A DNA stretch of 64,000 nucleotides from Hibiscus mutabilis (Eukaryota > Streptophyta > Magnoliopsida > Malvales > Malvaceae). The DNA is taken from assembly GCA_019671005.1 (NCBI GenBank), contig CM033715.1, positions 4,526,001 through 4,590,000 of the forward strand, written 5' to 3'. The position numbers and the translations under genes were made by a program. The notes beneath the pieces are model-generated. The model was given only the letters and a program-made list of their open reading frames with translations. It was not told the DNA's origin and did not search any database. Shown in pieces: positions 44,221-55,817 of the stretch (position 1 is the stretch's first letter; each line of letters begins with the position of its first letter).

Positions 44221-46743
44221 TCATCGACAAGGTTCTTCATACTCCTCAGGTTCCTCTTGATCGGCAATGTAGTTGCCGAGGCAACTAAATTCCTCGTCGA
44301 AGTTAAACTCTGTCGTGGCATGAAGAAGTTGGCATTCTTCTGGATCATCGGCATGCCTTAGTGTTTGGAACACATTTAGTTTAACTTGCTGGTCATTCAC
44401 TCTCATTGTGAGTTCTCCCTTTTCAATATCGATCAAGGTTCTCTTTGTTGCTAGGAATGGTCTCTCGAGAATGATGGGTGCATGCTCATCTGCTTCACAA
44501 TCCAAAACAATAAAGTCAGCGGGAAAAATAAATTTATCAACTTTTACCAGTATGTCCTCGATTTTTCCCTTTGGATGCACATAGGATCTATCGGCTAGCT
44601 GTAGCATAACTGTTGTAGGTCTTGCCTTCCCGATTCCTAGTTTCTGGAAAACCGATTTAGGCATCAAGTTTATGCTAGCCCCAAGGTCGCATAATGCTTT
44701 CCCGACATAGTGATTTCCAATGGAACAAGGTATTGTGAAACTTCTGGGATCCTTCAACTTGGGTGGCATACGATTGTGCAACATTGCCATGTATCCCTCT
44801 GTTGCGGCAACTGTTTCAAACTCTCCTAGCCTTGTTCTCTTGGACACAATGTCTTTAAGAAACTTGGCATAGTTTGGCATTTGTTCAATTGCTTCCACCA
44901 ATGGCAAGTTGATGTGGACTTGCTTTAGGATATCAAGAATCTTCTTGAATTGGTATTCTTGCTTTTGTCGCTTCAACCTTTGTGGGAATGGTGGTGGAAG
45001 TCAGATATCTTCGATCCTTTCATTAGTTTGAAACCTGATTGACGGCATTACCGGAACAACTGAAGTTGCCGAGGCATTATCAACTGGGGTTGCCGAGGCA
45101 AGCTTATCGCAAGTTGCTGAGGCATCTTTATCGTCGGCTACCGAGGCATGCTTATTGCCGGTTACCGCGGCAATTCCTGGTTCAGCATCTGAGGCTTTGC
45201 TGCTAGGTTCGTCTTGATCTTTTTGTGGAGTTTTGTTTGATGAGCGGGTTTGAGCCTCTCTAAGTTGTTGGCCACTTCTAGTGGTGATCGCCTTACATTG
45301 CTCATGGCCAGTTCCTCTTGCGACTTCAGTATCGCTAGGTAAACCTCCTTGCGGTCTAGTATTCAGATTTTGAGCAAACTGTCCGACTTGATTTTCCAAT
45401 GATTTGATTGCCGCCTCTTGGTTTTGCAATCTCATCTCGGTCCTGTTAATAAAAGCATCAGTTCTTTTTATGAAGTTACTATTCTCAGCCATATAAGATT
45501 CAGTTTTCATCATAAAAGCATTTAGAGAATTTTCCAAAGAACTAGATGTTGTCGGTTGTTGCTGCGGTAACTGTTACCGTGGCATATTTTGCTGGAATCT
45601 CGATGCTTGTGCATTCTGATTGTTCTGGTTTAGAGCATTGTTGGGATTACTCCATGAAAAATTAGGGTGCTTCTTCCAAGCTGGATTGTATGTATTGGAC
45701 ATCACATTGTTGTTCCGATTGTAATTCCCCACATAGAAGCTGGATTTCGGATTCTGCATACATTCAGAAGAATCATGGTTATCACCACATATCTCACAAA
45801 AAGAATCCATTACCTTGACCTCATGTGTGTTGTTTGGTTTTTGCATGTTCTGGACCATCTTGGTTAAAGTGGCCAATTGTGCCGAAATTGAATATGATGA
45901 TCCTAGTTCATGTATTGTGGCTTGGCGTCTAACTCTTCCTCTTTTAGTAGAGGGAAATTGATAATCATTCTTGGCCAACCTATTTAAAATTTGCATTGCT
46001 TCCTCTGGCGACTTATCTAGGAGTATGTCGTTTGCCGAGGCATCTAGCATCATCCTTGTTGGTGTATTCAAGGCGTTGTAAAACATTGTTACTTGAGTCC
46101 ACACCGGGAATCCGTATAGGGGGCATTTGTGTAGAAGTTCTCTATATCGCTCCCAAGCCTCGTACATGGATTCATCATCTGTCTGCTGAAAAGAAGTAAT
46201 ATCGTTACGAAGCTTATCAGTCAAATTTGTAGGATTAAACCGAGCAAGGAAATCACGAAAAAGATCAGTCCAAGATGCTATTGATCCGACAGGAATGCTG
46301 TTCAACCATGCTTTCGCCCTATCCCTCAGTGAATAGGGGAATAATCTTAATCGTAAGACATCGGGGGTGACTCCGTGTATTTTGAACGAGTTGCAAATCT
46401 CGAGGAAAGATTTCAGATGTTGTCGTGCATCTTCAGTTGCTGAGCCACCAAATTGACCAATTGTGTTGATCATATTAAACATTACCGATTTCAACTCAAA
46501 GTGGTCGGCTTCAATTTCAGGTGCGACAACTCCTGGATTAAGTCCATCAAGATCTTCTTCAAGATAGTCTCGAATAGTTCTGTTTCGTGCAAGAATCAAT
46601 CCTCCTCCTGCTGGAACATCTTGATTCATATTGCCATCTTGATTAGCCATTTCTACTCTTATCCTTCGTCTAAGTCTTTGTAAGGTTCGTTCGATTTCTG
46701 GATCAAAGGGATATTCTGGTGTAGTCGGTCTCGCCCTGGTCAT
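44221..46743 (-). pseudogene. gag: Athila gag-protease
   Basis: Start at ATG 46743 (MTRARPTTPEYPFDPEIE). Capsid blocks FELKSVMFNMI, AKAWLNSIPVGSIASWTDL and EAWERYRELLHKCP fit Athila Gag (about 46490-46120); a single knuckle CEICGDNHDSSEC (45800-45760) is CX2CX3HX4C. Stops: TAA 45574-45576, formed inside a TGCCACGGCAA-type motif, and TGA 45001-45003; all segments are in one frame. Protease active site is DLGA in ALCDLGASINLMPKSVF (about 44690), the Athila form. A frameshift near 44240 leads into RT. The stretch 45040-45200 is a motif-rich linker. Confidence 0.9.
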
Positions 46744-46841
46744 ATACCAATGCAAAACAAAAGTTTGTTAGCCCTTTGAATCTTAAACAAGAAAAGTAAA
46801 AAGAAAGTGCAAGAAAATAAAAACAAAGTCGCTATTGCCAA

Positions 46842-46859
46842 TCCCCGGCAACGGCGCTA
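46842..46859 (-). other. Element A primer binding site (tRNA-Asp type)
   Basis: Minus strand TAGCGCCGTTGCCGGGGA, one base from the perfect tRNA-Asp site, six bases inside the 5' LTR end. Confidence 0.88.
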
Positions 46860-46865
46860 AAAACC

Positions 46866-48424
46866 TGTTGAGCGTAATAAGTGCTACACAATTGTGCAAG
46901 TATACACGTTGCAAGTTATAGTATAAAAGATATCGTCTCCACAGGGATTGGTGCCACTTCAAGAATCTAGTCTCTTGCACTGTAAAAAGTAAAAACACAA
47001 ATAAAGGATTATAGGAGTTTAACTAATAACTAAACTAGAAGCCAATAAAGTAAAAGAAAAGATGAGATCAAATGAGAGAGATAGGCCAGGTTATCGTGAG
47101 TTGATGTGTGATAGCCGATTGGATCGTCTTGGTAAAAGAGTGCACGGGCAACTCAGTTGCCGTGGCAACTTGCACAACGGGGTTGCCTTGGCAACTAATC
47201 GATGGTTGCCTGGGCGACTAGTTGGGCAACTACTTGGGCGTCTGGGCAGCAACCTTCAAGGTTTAGAAGAGCGTTCTTCAATGGTTTCTTCTTATCCCTA
47301 AGTCGAAACTCTAGCTACTTGTGCATGCCTTGATAATACATCCCTGCGTGAATCAAGGGTGAACAACAACCAATCTTGCGCTCCTCTTAGCCGTTGAAAT
47401 CCTTGACTTATTCCTAAGCCGGATTAATCTTCACCATCAATAGATTGAATAAAGATCATATTTATTCGTTTCTTGAATCTAACTCTCTCGATATTAGATA
47501 AATAGATGAAATCACGAGATCCTCTCCCAATTCACTCGCAAACAAGAATAAGAACCAAGAATGAATAAACCTTGAATAGAAAAGTGCAAACTCTTATTAC
47601 CTAAACAAAAACCAATAGTTTCTCACAACCACAAAACACAATAACCATAGCCAAATAGATTTAGTTCATGGCTAGGTTCCAAAGAAACACAAGATAAATA
47701 ATCCCTAACATGAACCCAATCGAACAAGAAAGAAAATATGAAGAAGGAGGCTTGTCGAAATCCTCCTTGCTCTAGATGTTTGTCAAAAATTCTCTCCTCT
47801 TGCCTTCCTTGGATTTGTGGAAATTCCCCTCTCTTGCTCTATCCAAAGTTGACGATATAGCCTCTTATTTATAGGGCTAGGTCAAAGTCCTTCTTTGAGG
47901 AGGAAGTTAAGTTGGAATTAAATTATCTTTAAAGAATATAATTCTTTATTATAATTATATTCCTACTAGAACTTCTCCTATCTTCTTGGAATTTAATTCT
48001 TCTTTAATCTCTTCATGGAAATCAAATTCCTTTGGGATTGGGCTTTGCTCCACGTCATCTTGGGCTTGTCTAGTCATCAATTTCGACTACCATATCACCT
48101 TTCCTCTTGTCGACAATTGCCCTGGCAACTGGCTCGGCGTCTCCTTCATGCATTGCCCTGGCAACTAGCTTTGCATCTCTTTCATGTATTGTCCTGGCAA
48201 CTAGCTCTAGCCTTGCTTTGGCAAGTGATCATGCACATACACACAAAACACACGAAAGCAACATCTTTTCCCACAAAAACTACCAAGTTATATAATCAAG
48301 CTCAATGATGGAAGGAAACATGGATTAATGCATGAATAGCTAATTATATAACTAATATGAGCCTAAGTCTAACAATAATATGAGTAAAAAGGGTAAGAAA
48401 AATAGTACTTTTGAACACTTATCA
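46866..48424 (-). repeat. Element A 5' LTR, 1,559 bp
   Basis: Minus strand starts TGATAAGTGTTC (48424) and ends CTCAACA (46866). Exact TTGCCNNGGCAA copies at 47157, 47183, 48117 and 48153 occupy the same places as in the 3' LTR. Confidence 0.93.
47866..47873 (-). promoter_or_regulatory. TATA box, element A 5' LTR
   Basis: TATAAATA on the minus strand, about 0.55 kb into the LTR, aligned with the TATA boxes of the C LTRs (52080, 56335). Confidence 0.65.
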
Positions 48425-50712
48425 TCCATCTTATCAGTTGTGATCTCTTTTGGTATGAATGTCCAGTTCAATATCTTTAACAGGGCCTCACAGTGGCCCT
48501 CAAAACTCAATAGCAAGGAAAGCATAGAAATTCGAGCTGAAAGCTTATAGAGTTGCTCCATGACGCTGTATTCACTGTGTTTTAAGATCTTTAAGAATTC
48601 TTGAGCCTCTGATTCCTTTACAGGCTCGTGATATGTTGTCGATTTTTCCTTGAAGAAATCTCTGTTATCTTTCTTTCTAGGCTCTTCAGCAGCAGCCTTT
48701 CTTTGCGCCGCATCTCTATCCTCTGCTATTGGTTGAGAATAGAGCCTTCCACTCCTTGTGAAACGGCTCACCTCATTAGCCGATTCTTCTTTCTCTTGGG
48801 TAGTTATTTCTCTTGGGACCGTCACCTCACAAGTGTAATTCCAAGGGACCTGCTTGCTATCCTTGTAGGGAAATGGTGTTGGTGTCTTGATTATGAGCCG
48901 TGGGGTTACACTCCTTGCTGGATCACCAATTCTTGTTTTAGCCTTAATAACCAAAGGCTTCGTTTCGGTGTAGTCTCTTCTAGAGGATGACTCATCTTAT
49001 GCACATACATCTATCAAACATTCTTTATCTTCTTTCTCAACGAACTCAAGTTCTTTCTTATTCATCTTGTCCTGAATTAGTTGCTTGAACTCTAAGCAAC
49101 AATCAATCTCATGTCCTTCCTTCATGTGGTACTCATAGTATGATTCTTTCTCAATTTTTAGTTTTTGGGTTCCTTCTTCCAACATTCCTACTTCCACCAT
49201 CTGAGCCCATATCCACCTCATAGGAGCTCTAACTTCAGCAACATATTCCTTAACCACCTTATCTTCATCCTCTATGATTGCATTCACACCTGCCTTCTGA
49301 TGATTTGGCAGGGGGTTTCCTTTATCTTCCGACGTATCGAATGATAGCATTCCTGATTTTCTTAAGTCATCTACCACTCTTTTGAACGCATTACAATTTT
49401 CGATGGTATGCCCCCTAACTTTTGCATGATATTCACATTGTGCCTTCTCTTTATACCATTGTGGATATGGTGGTGAAAATGAAGGAACATGTCTTGGCAG
49501 CACCATCTGGATTTGCTCAATTCAGCAAACAATTCTATGTATGTCATCAGAATAGGAGAAAAATATGGTTTTGAGCTCCCTTGATGTCTTTGTTCTTCTT
49601 TCGGAGGATTTGTGATTGCTGTAGCTGTGGTCGAGGCATTAGGTTTGTTGAAGACTACCCCCTTCGAGTAGCTAGGGTTATAGACATTAGCAGCATTGAC
49701 TTCATTGTCTCTCATCTTGTATGATTTCTTTACTTCTCCACTATCCAACCTTCTATTTTTCATGGCCGCAAGTATCAATTCTCCATTTATAAGCATGTCT
49801 GCGAAACTCTTTGTGGCATGATTGAGCATACGATCATAGAAAGATCCCTTTAATGTCTCCACGAACATTAGGGTAATCTCACTCTCCAGCAATGGTGGCT
49901 GAACTTGGGCAACTACATCTCTGCGCGTACTGACGGAAGCTCTCATGATGCTTTTGCTCTAATCCTTGCTGAACTAAGCGGGTTGGAACCATGTCTGAAA
50001 CATGCTTGTATTGCTCACTGAAGGCTCTGGACAAATCTTTCCATGATCTGATGTTTACTCGACTTAGTTGCGTATACCAGCGTGCAGCTGACCCTACTAG
50101 TCTATCTTGGAAGCAATGGATAAAAAACTTTTCGTTCTCAAGGTACATTGCCATTTTCCTATAATACATAGTCAAATGTGCTGTAGGACACGTTGTTCCA
50201 TTGTATTTTTCAAATTCAGGGACCTTGAAGTTTTGTGGCACCACCAGATCAGTCACTAAGCTTAAATCCTTGGCATCCATCCCTCCATATATACCTCGTT
50301 TTTGGAATGATTTAATCATTCCCTCCAATTTCTCATAACGATCCTCCCATTTCTTCTCAACTTTCACCTTGTTGGCAATTTCATCGAGATCAGACACCCC
50401 GATAACTTCCTCAGAGTTTATCTTCCTATCATTCCGTGCCGACGTTTCAGCAAAATGTAGTGAAATCTTAACCCTAGAATATTGAGCTATATTTGGATGA
50501 ACAAAGGTCATCCCTTGAAATTTTGGCACAATATTTGCCTCTTTGCCGGTTTCCACTGCATCAGGGTCCTTAAAGCCTAGCATTGCTGCAATTGAACCAA
50601 CCGTCTTTTGGTGAACAAGCTCCATCTGTTGCTTCAAATCTGTCTCCAGCTTATCTAACCTATCCTGGGTACTCTTGTGGTTGCTTTTTAGGGCTGTCAC
50701 TCTGTCTTCCAT
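48425..50712 (-). pseudogene. gag: Tat/Ogre gag and pre-protease linker
   Basis: Start at ATG 50712 (MEDRVTALKSN), or slightly upstream. It has a coiled-coil-like N-terminus (QDRLDKLETDLKQQMELV), then the capsid domain (VPEFEKYNGTTCPTAHLTMYY; AARWYTQLSRVNIRSWKDL; 50180-50020). A frameshift near 49930 and another near 49440 move the frame away and back. Two zinc-knuckle-like blocks of the Tat form follow: CEYHAKVRGHTIENC (49430-49385) and EYHMKEGHEIDCC (49125-49085). A stop lies at 48997. The remaining linker runs to 48425, where element A is inserted; protease resumes at 36683. One worn GTCGAGGCA motif occurs at 49630. Confidence 0.85.
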
Positions 50713-50965
50713 TGCTCTGACTTGAGACCGAGTACCGTACTTGTGGTTCGTTTTTGCTATTTTTGATTTTCTATCATTTTTACTTAAGTTGGATTCTTAT
50801 TATGTCATGTATACATGCACAAATGAAAAGAAAAACTATTAAACACAAAAGAATGAAATGCAAATGCATGAATGCAAGCGAAGGGCCATCAATTCCTTGA
50901 AACAATTGCTCAAGAAACAACTATTTTATTGGATATAAAATGGTCCATATCACATCTCATTTTAT

Positions 50966-51556
50966 TTACAAGTACTTTTCAGCCTGAACTCCTAGTTCTT
51001 TGATTTCTTCAATAAGCCACATAAGTCTCGGTCCCACTTCTCTTGTTAGCTTGACGTACTGACGAAGACTTGCAGCTTCAGTAGCTAGCATCATCACATG
51101 TCGAGCTACATCTTGTACCTGGGTCATGACAGGCTTATCGAACTTATCTCGTTCTTGGAATCTTCTATCCATGTCCCTAAGATGAGTGAACCAGTAGTCA
51201 TTACCTCCCTCAGTGATGTCTTTAAAGACCAAGATCTTTGTCCTATATTCCTAGATGATGTTATCCATTCCTTCAACCTGCTTCTTCAAGGTATCATTCT
51301 CACTTAGACAGGCCTGAAGCTCAATATAGGTGGGATGGTTCTGAAGTCTATGCAACGAGTGGTTTAGATCATCTATCTTAGCTTGTAACTTAGCAACACA
51401 AGCCTGACTCTGCTTTAGCTTCTCACCGGTCTGATCATATGCCTTCTGCAACTCAAATAGGCGAATCTTGTTGTCGTGGGCCTTCATTTTCCATGCAGCC
51501 ACACTTTCCTTCTCACTTTCTTGGACCTGTTTGCCATTTCCATTTTTAGTTGCTAG
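50966..51556 (-). pseudogene. Tat/Ogre ORF1, C-terminal part
   Basis: Gene upstream of gag, found in Ogre-type elements and of unknown role. Helical, charged text (MKAHDNKIRLFELQKAYDQ; LHRLQNHPTYIELQACLSENDTLKKQVEGMDNI) suggests a coiled coil. A TAG at about 51251-51253 interrupts it; the same frame goes on (DRRFQERDKFDKPVMTQVQD; AASLRQYVKLTREVGPRLMWLI) to a stop at 50966. A 253-bp spacer parts it from gag. The N-terminal side is displaced to 57302-57437 by element C. Confidence 0.7.
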
Positions 51557-51561
51557 CTTAC

Positions 51562-53045
51562 TGATAAGTGTTCAAAAGTACTATTTTTATTACCCTTTTT
51601 ACTCATATTATTGTTAGACTTAAGCTCATATTAGTTGCATAATTAGTTATTCATGCATTAATTCATGTTTCTTTCCATTGTTGAGCTTGATTACATAACT
51701 TGGTGATTTTTGTGGAAAAAGATGATGCTTTGGTGTGTTTTTGTGTGTGTATGTGCAGGATCACTTGCCAAAGCAATGCCGAGTTAGTTTCCAGGGCAAT
51801 GCATGAAGGAGACGCCGAGCCAGTTGCCATGGCAATTGTCGACAAAGAGAAGATGCAATAGGGATGTCGAAATTAATGACTAGACAAGCCCAAGATGACG
51901 TGGAGCAAAGCCCAAACCCAAAGGAACTTGATTGCCATGCAGAGATTAAAGAAAAATTAAATTCCAAGAAGATAGGAGAAGTTCTAGTAGGAATACAATT
52001 ATAATAAATAATTATATTCTTTAAAGATAATTTAATTCCAACTTAAACTCCTCCTCAAAGAAGGACTTTGGCCTAGCCCTATAAATAGCAAGGAGATTTC
52101 GACAATCCACATAGAGAAAAATAGAGAAATTTCGACAAGAGAGCATTAGGGGAAATTTCTTCTTCTTCTTCTTCTTCTTTGCTTCCATTAGATTCATGGT
52201 TTGGGGATTATTCTTTGTATATCTTTTGAACTCAACCATGAACTAACTTGATCGGTTGGGGTTATTGTGTTTTGTTGTTGTGAGAAACAATTGGATTTTG
52301 TTTAGGTAATAAGAGTTTGCACTTTTCTATTCAAGGTTTACTCATTCTTGGCTTTTATTCTTGTTTGCGAGTGAATTGGGAGAGGATTTCGTAACTTCAT
52401 CTATTTATCTAATATCGGGAGAGTTAGATTCAAGAAACGAATGAGTATGGTCTTTATTCAATCTATTGATGGTGAAGATTAATCCGGCTTAGGAATAAGT
52501 TAAGGATTTCAACGGCTAAGAGGAGCGCAAGATTGGTTGTTGTTCACCCGTGATTCACGCAGGGATGTATTATCAAGGCATGCACAAGTAGCTAGAGTTT
52601 CGACTTAGGGATAAGAAGAAACCATTGAAGAACGCTCTGCCGAACCTTGAAGTTGCTGCCCAGACGCCCAAGTAGTTGCCCAAGTAGTTGCCCAGGCAAC
52701 CATCGATTAGTTGCCAAGGCAACCCCGTTGTGCAAGTTGCCACGGCAACTGAGTTGCCCGTGCACTCTTTTACCAAAACGATCCAATCGGCTATCACACC
52801 TCAACTCACGATAATCTGGCCTATCTCTCTCTTTTTCTTTCATCTATTCTTTTAGTTTATTGCTTTTACTTTTCTCGTTAATTAAAACCTCTATTATCAA
52901 TTGTGTTTTTATTTTCACAAAGGTGATAACTTAAGCAAAGTGGCCCAAACCAATCCCCTGTGGAGACGATACTCGATACTCATATCACTTTATTACTTGC
53001 GACGTGTATACTTGCACATTTGCGTAGCACTTATCACACGCAACA
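51562..53045 (+). repeat. Element C left LTR, 1,484 bp
   Basis: TGATAAGTGTTC to CGCAACA. Exact TTGCCNNGGCAA copies at 51824, 52688, 52711 and 52737. A TTC microsatellite lies at 52160-52180. Confidence 0.93.
52080..52087 (+). promoter_or_regulatory. TATA box, element C left LTR
   Basis: TATAAATA followed by GCAAGGAG; repeated at 56335-56342 in the right LTR. Confidence 0.65.
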
Positions 53046-53052
53046 AGTTTTT

Positions 53053-53069
53053 TGGCGCCGTGTCGGGAT
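53053..53069 (+). other. Element C primer binding site (tRNA-Asp type, imperfect)
   Basis: TGGCGCCGTGTCGGGAT follows the left LTR after seven bases. It matches the tRNA-Asp site for the first nine bases and then shows small losses (GTTGCCGGGGA became GTGTCGGGA). Confidence 0.75.
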
Positions 53070-53187
53070 TGGCAATTGGTGTTAGTTGTTTTTGTTATTG
53101 CATTTTTTCTATTAGTTTTACTAACTTTTCTTTTTGTTTATTTTATCAAAAAAAAATTAGGTGCGCTACAAGTTAAGGGACGCCAAC

Positions 53188-53871
53188 ATGTCGGGAAATA
53201 AAAGCCAATCTATTCGAGAGATGATGTTGGAAGATATGAATCAATCCAATCAAGAGTTTCTTGCACCCTTTGATGATTACCTATACCAACTGAGAAAAGC
53301 CCAAATAACTTATACCGTGGAAAAATCTTGTGCTATGTGTGGAGAACATCATGTGTTTGAAAATTGCCCTCACATTTTCGGTGCATATAACTACATGGAG
53401 GTCCATAGAGGGAACCAGCAGCAAAATTCTTCATGGTATGGTCAAAAAGCTCAAAATTTTTTTTACCATAACAATTTTGCCGCAGCAACAGATACGCCAT
53501 GGCAATGTAGTCCTTTTCAAGAGCATTCCAATTCCTTGGAGAAAACGTTGCTAGCTTCCTTGGCTAGACTTGATGGATCAATTGAAGAGATTCGAGAGCT
53601 ATCAAAATCTATGGATACGAGGATAGCTCAGTGGGATGCAACCTTAGGGGATTCAGAAGATCAATTGGGGAGATCCACATATGTCATGGATAACATGCAC
53701 CAACAATTCATTCCTAGGGATACTGAAGTCCCGAGGCAAGAGGACAAGGAGCAATGCAAAGAAATCTCTCTGATGTGTGAGGAACAACTAGAACCTCAAA
53801 GTCAAGAGGATGCCAATGAGAGAGACTGCCCAACACATGATGAGCTGAACAACAAATTGCCACGGCAATGA
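53188..53871 (+). CDS. Element C gag-like protein (shortened Gag)
   Basis: 227-codon frame from ATG 53188 (MSGNKSQSIREMM) to TGA 53869-53871; it is also open upstream to 53161. Residues about 48-60 form a knuckle CAMCGEHHVFENC (CX2CX3HX4C), the same spacing as the Athila element A knuckle CEICGDNHDSSEC. Next comes Asn/Gln-rich text, then a helical stretch (LARLDGSIEEIRELSKSMDTRIAQWDA) like the coiled part after the knuckle in element A (AAIKSLENQVGQFAQNL). The capsid domain before the knuckle is missing. It may bind element RNA; particle formation would need Gag from an autonomous Athila. The intact knuckle in C against the ruined one in B suggests C is the fresher copy. Confidence 0.6.
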   Translation: MSGNKSQSIREMMLEDMNQSNQEFLAPFDDYLYQLRKAQITYTVEKSCAMCGEHHVFENCPHIFGAYNYMEVHRGNQQQNSSWYGQKAQNFFYHNNFAAATDTPWQCSPFQEHSNSLEKTLLASLARLDGSIEEIRELSKSMDTRIAQWDATLGDSEDQLGRSTYVMDNMHQQFIPRDTEVPRQEDKEQCKEISLMCEEQLEPQSQEDANERDCPTHDELNNKLPRQ

Positions 53872-54900
53872 TTGAGGAGCCTGAGCAGAGCAATACCGCG
53901 ACAACACTCGGTGAAGGCGAGAACAATAATACTACAGCAAATTTCGAGGAACACGATGCCCGAGAAGGTTACAACGTTGATGTTGAAGCGAGGAATCAGA
54001 GATTGCTCTCATCTACAATTGCCACGGCAATTACACGACCACATGCAAGATCAACGAGATGATAATACTTTGCCAATGGAATATGAGCAGGTAATGGTTG
54101 AACCTTTTGAATTCTTTAAAAACTCACCTCGTCCATTGCAGGTATGTCTTGAGGAACCGATGTTGGTAGATTTAAAGCCATCGAAATCTCTACTGATGGA
54201 GATTTTTGAGAGGCCAAAAGAAAATGGTGTTTGGATTCGTAAAGCTTTTCAGAAAATTGGTTCTTCCCTTGACTTACAGCAAATTTTGGCAACTGATTGC
54301 CACGACAATTGGCTTGAGCAGCAATTGCCACGACAACAAAGGCTACATCCAACCATGATAGAAGTCGACAAGAATGAGGTAATTGAATGGTTGAGAATGG
54401 ATATAATTTTTTCTATTAATATATTTGTGCCTTCAGGAATAGTAGCAAGGTGGAGAGTATACATGGACTACAAGCGAACAAAGAAGAAAGACACCTCCAC
54501 CATGGTAATGCAAAAGGGAGTAGCTGGGAGCACATTGGCCCAACTCTTTTTGGGTAATATTGTCACCCGATGGAGGGTACGGATGGACTATAAGAAGTAT
54601 CGGAAACGACTCTCCTCAAGTTTTCTCAGATATGCAGTAACATTAGAAGTTTTCTTTGTTTTCTTTTTCACAACAAGACTTACAACTACTATGCTAAGGA
54701 AATTCACTACCGACTACTTGCCACAGCAACCACAACAGAAACTGGTGATGCCCAGGCAACAACAATGGCTTCGGCAACTACTGATGCCCATGCAAGTGAA
54801 CCTGTATCGGCAAACACGGACCAAATCAAGGCAATGCTATTCACGCGGTACCAGCCACAAGCATTCAAACGCCGACTGAAAAATGAATCAAGCAAACGAC
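53868..54900 (+). pseudogene. Element C RT-remnant frame
   Basis: Begins IEEPEQSNTATTL in the frame used in B, shifts by one base near 53965 (GCCCGAGAAGG against GCCCAGAAGG in B), and then is open to 54879. Conserved with B: VEPFEFFKNSPRPLQVCLEEP, ENGVWIRKAFQKI, LHPTMIEVDKNEVIEWL, WRVYMDYKRTKKK and WRVRMDYKKYRK. The last two look like two worn copies of the Athila RT VDYRKLNK block. No catalytic motif. The end is a motif-rich stretch read as LPQQ/MPRQ. Either a decayed pol or a new accessory frame. Confidence 0.55.
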
Positions 54901-55817
54901 ACGAAAGAAACTTATCACTCGAGGTGACGACCCCTTCGACTAATTCATTTCATTTAGTTACTTTTAAATTTTGTTTCACTCTTACATGCATTGAGGACAA
55001 TGCTTCTCTCGAGTTTGGGGGGGTGTTGGTTTCTAGTTAGTTTCATGTTTAGTTGCATTCATCTTTAGCAATCACATATAGGTTGCATATGTTACTTGCC
55101 ATGCCTTTAATTGGATTTAATTGCTTAAGACTTGTTGAATATCCAATGATGAATTTTTGCCACTGCACTTAATTGAAATAACCTTTAATTTTAGGATTGC
55201 ATGAAAAGAACTTAGAATTTTACTATGATGCTGAATTTTTTTATTTTTTACACGGTTGTGGGTTGTTGATTCAAAGAAACTTAGTGAACTTAGGTTGCTT
55301 AAAATTTGGGTAAATTTAAAATTAAAAATTAAAAGTTAATTTCTTGCTAGAGGTGCCCAAAACTGGCTCTAGTAGTAAATACACTTTCTTGCTAGAGGTG
55401 CCCGAAACTGGCTCTAGTAGTTAATGCACATTAAAGAATCGCTAGAGGTGCCCGAAATTGGCTCTAGTCGACTAAAATAAAATAAGAAATTGCTTACTTT
55501 GCTAGAGGTGCCCGAAATTGGCTCTAGTGAAAATGAAAATAAATGCCCCGACAATTAAATTGATAAAAGCCTATTGTTCACATAGAATCTTGAAAATCAA
55601 CTTGTACACAACTACGCACACACATTGTCACGAGCATTATAGTTTTGTTCCGGGAAATTTTTGTGCTATCTGAAAAATTTAAAAGGTGATCATACTTTGT
55701 GCCATGGTTTCGAGGTTTGAATTCAAGTTTGAAGCATGTCTTTGATGATTAAAGTCTTGGCAGGTAATTGTTAGTTTGCATTGCTTGAGGACAAGCAATA
55801 GTTCGAGTTTGGGGGCG
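54901..55817 (+). other. Element C 3' untranslated region
   Basis: No gene. An internal G-run (GAGTTTGGGGGGGTG, about 55011-55025), four 26-nt hairpins (55347-55527) and the polypurine tract GAGTTTGGGGGCG (55805-55817) just before the right LTR. Confidence 0.8.
55347..55527 (+). repeat. Four 26-nt 3'-UTR hairpins (element C)
   Basis: Copies at 55347-55372, 55392-55417, 55442-55467 and 55502-55527; start CTAGAGGTGCCC, end TGGCTCTAG, spaced 45, 50 and 60 bp. Confidence 0.9.

Larger units (their letters stand above)
36684..48424 (-). mobile_element. Element A: full-length Athila-type retrotransposon, TSD TCCAT
   Basis: 11,741 bp, bounded by a perfect duplication TCCAT (36679-36683 and 48425-48429). 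LTRs are 1,557 and 1,559 bp, with about 43 differences by eye (roughly 97% identity). Order on the minus strand: 5' LTR, tRNA-Asp primer site, gag-protease, RT-RNase H, integrase, ORF3, 3' UTR hairpins, polypurine tract, 3' LTR. Every gene is broken, yet all parts are present. It is rich in TTGCCNNGGCAA motifs. Confidence 0.95.

Noticed and set aside
53615..53640. GATAGCTCAGTGGGATGCAA looks like the start of a tRNA gene.
   Set aside because: It lies in the gag-like frame of element C, recurs in B (26920), and no cloverleaf or B box follows at the right distance.
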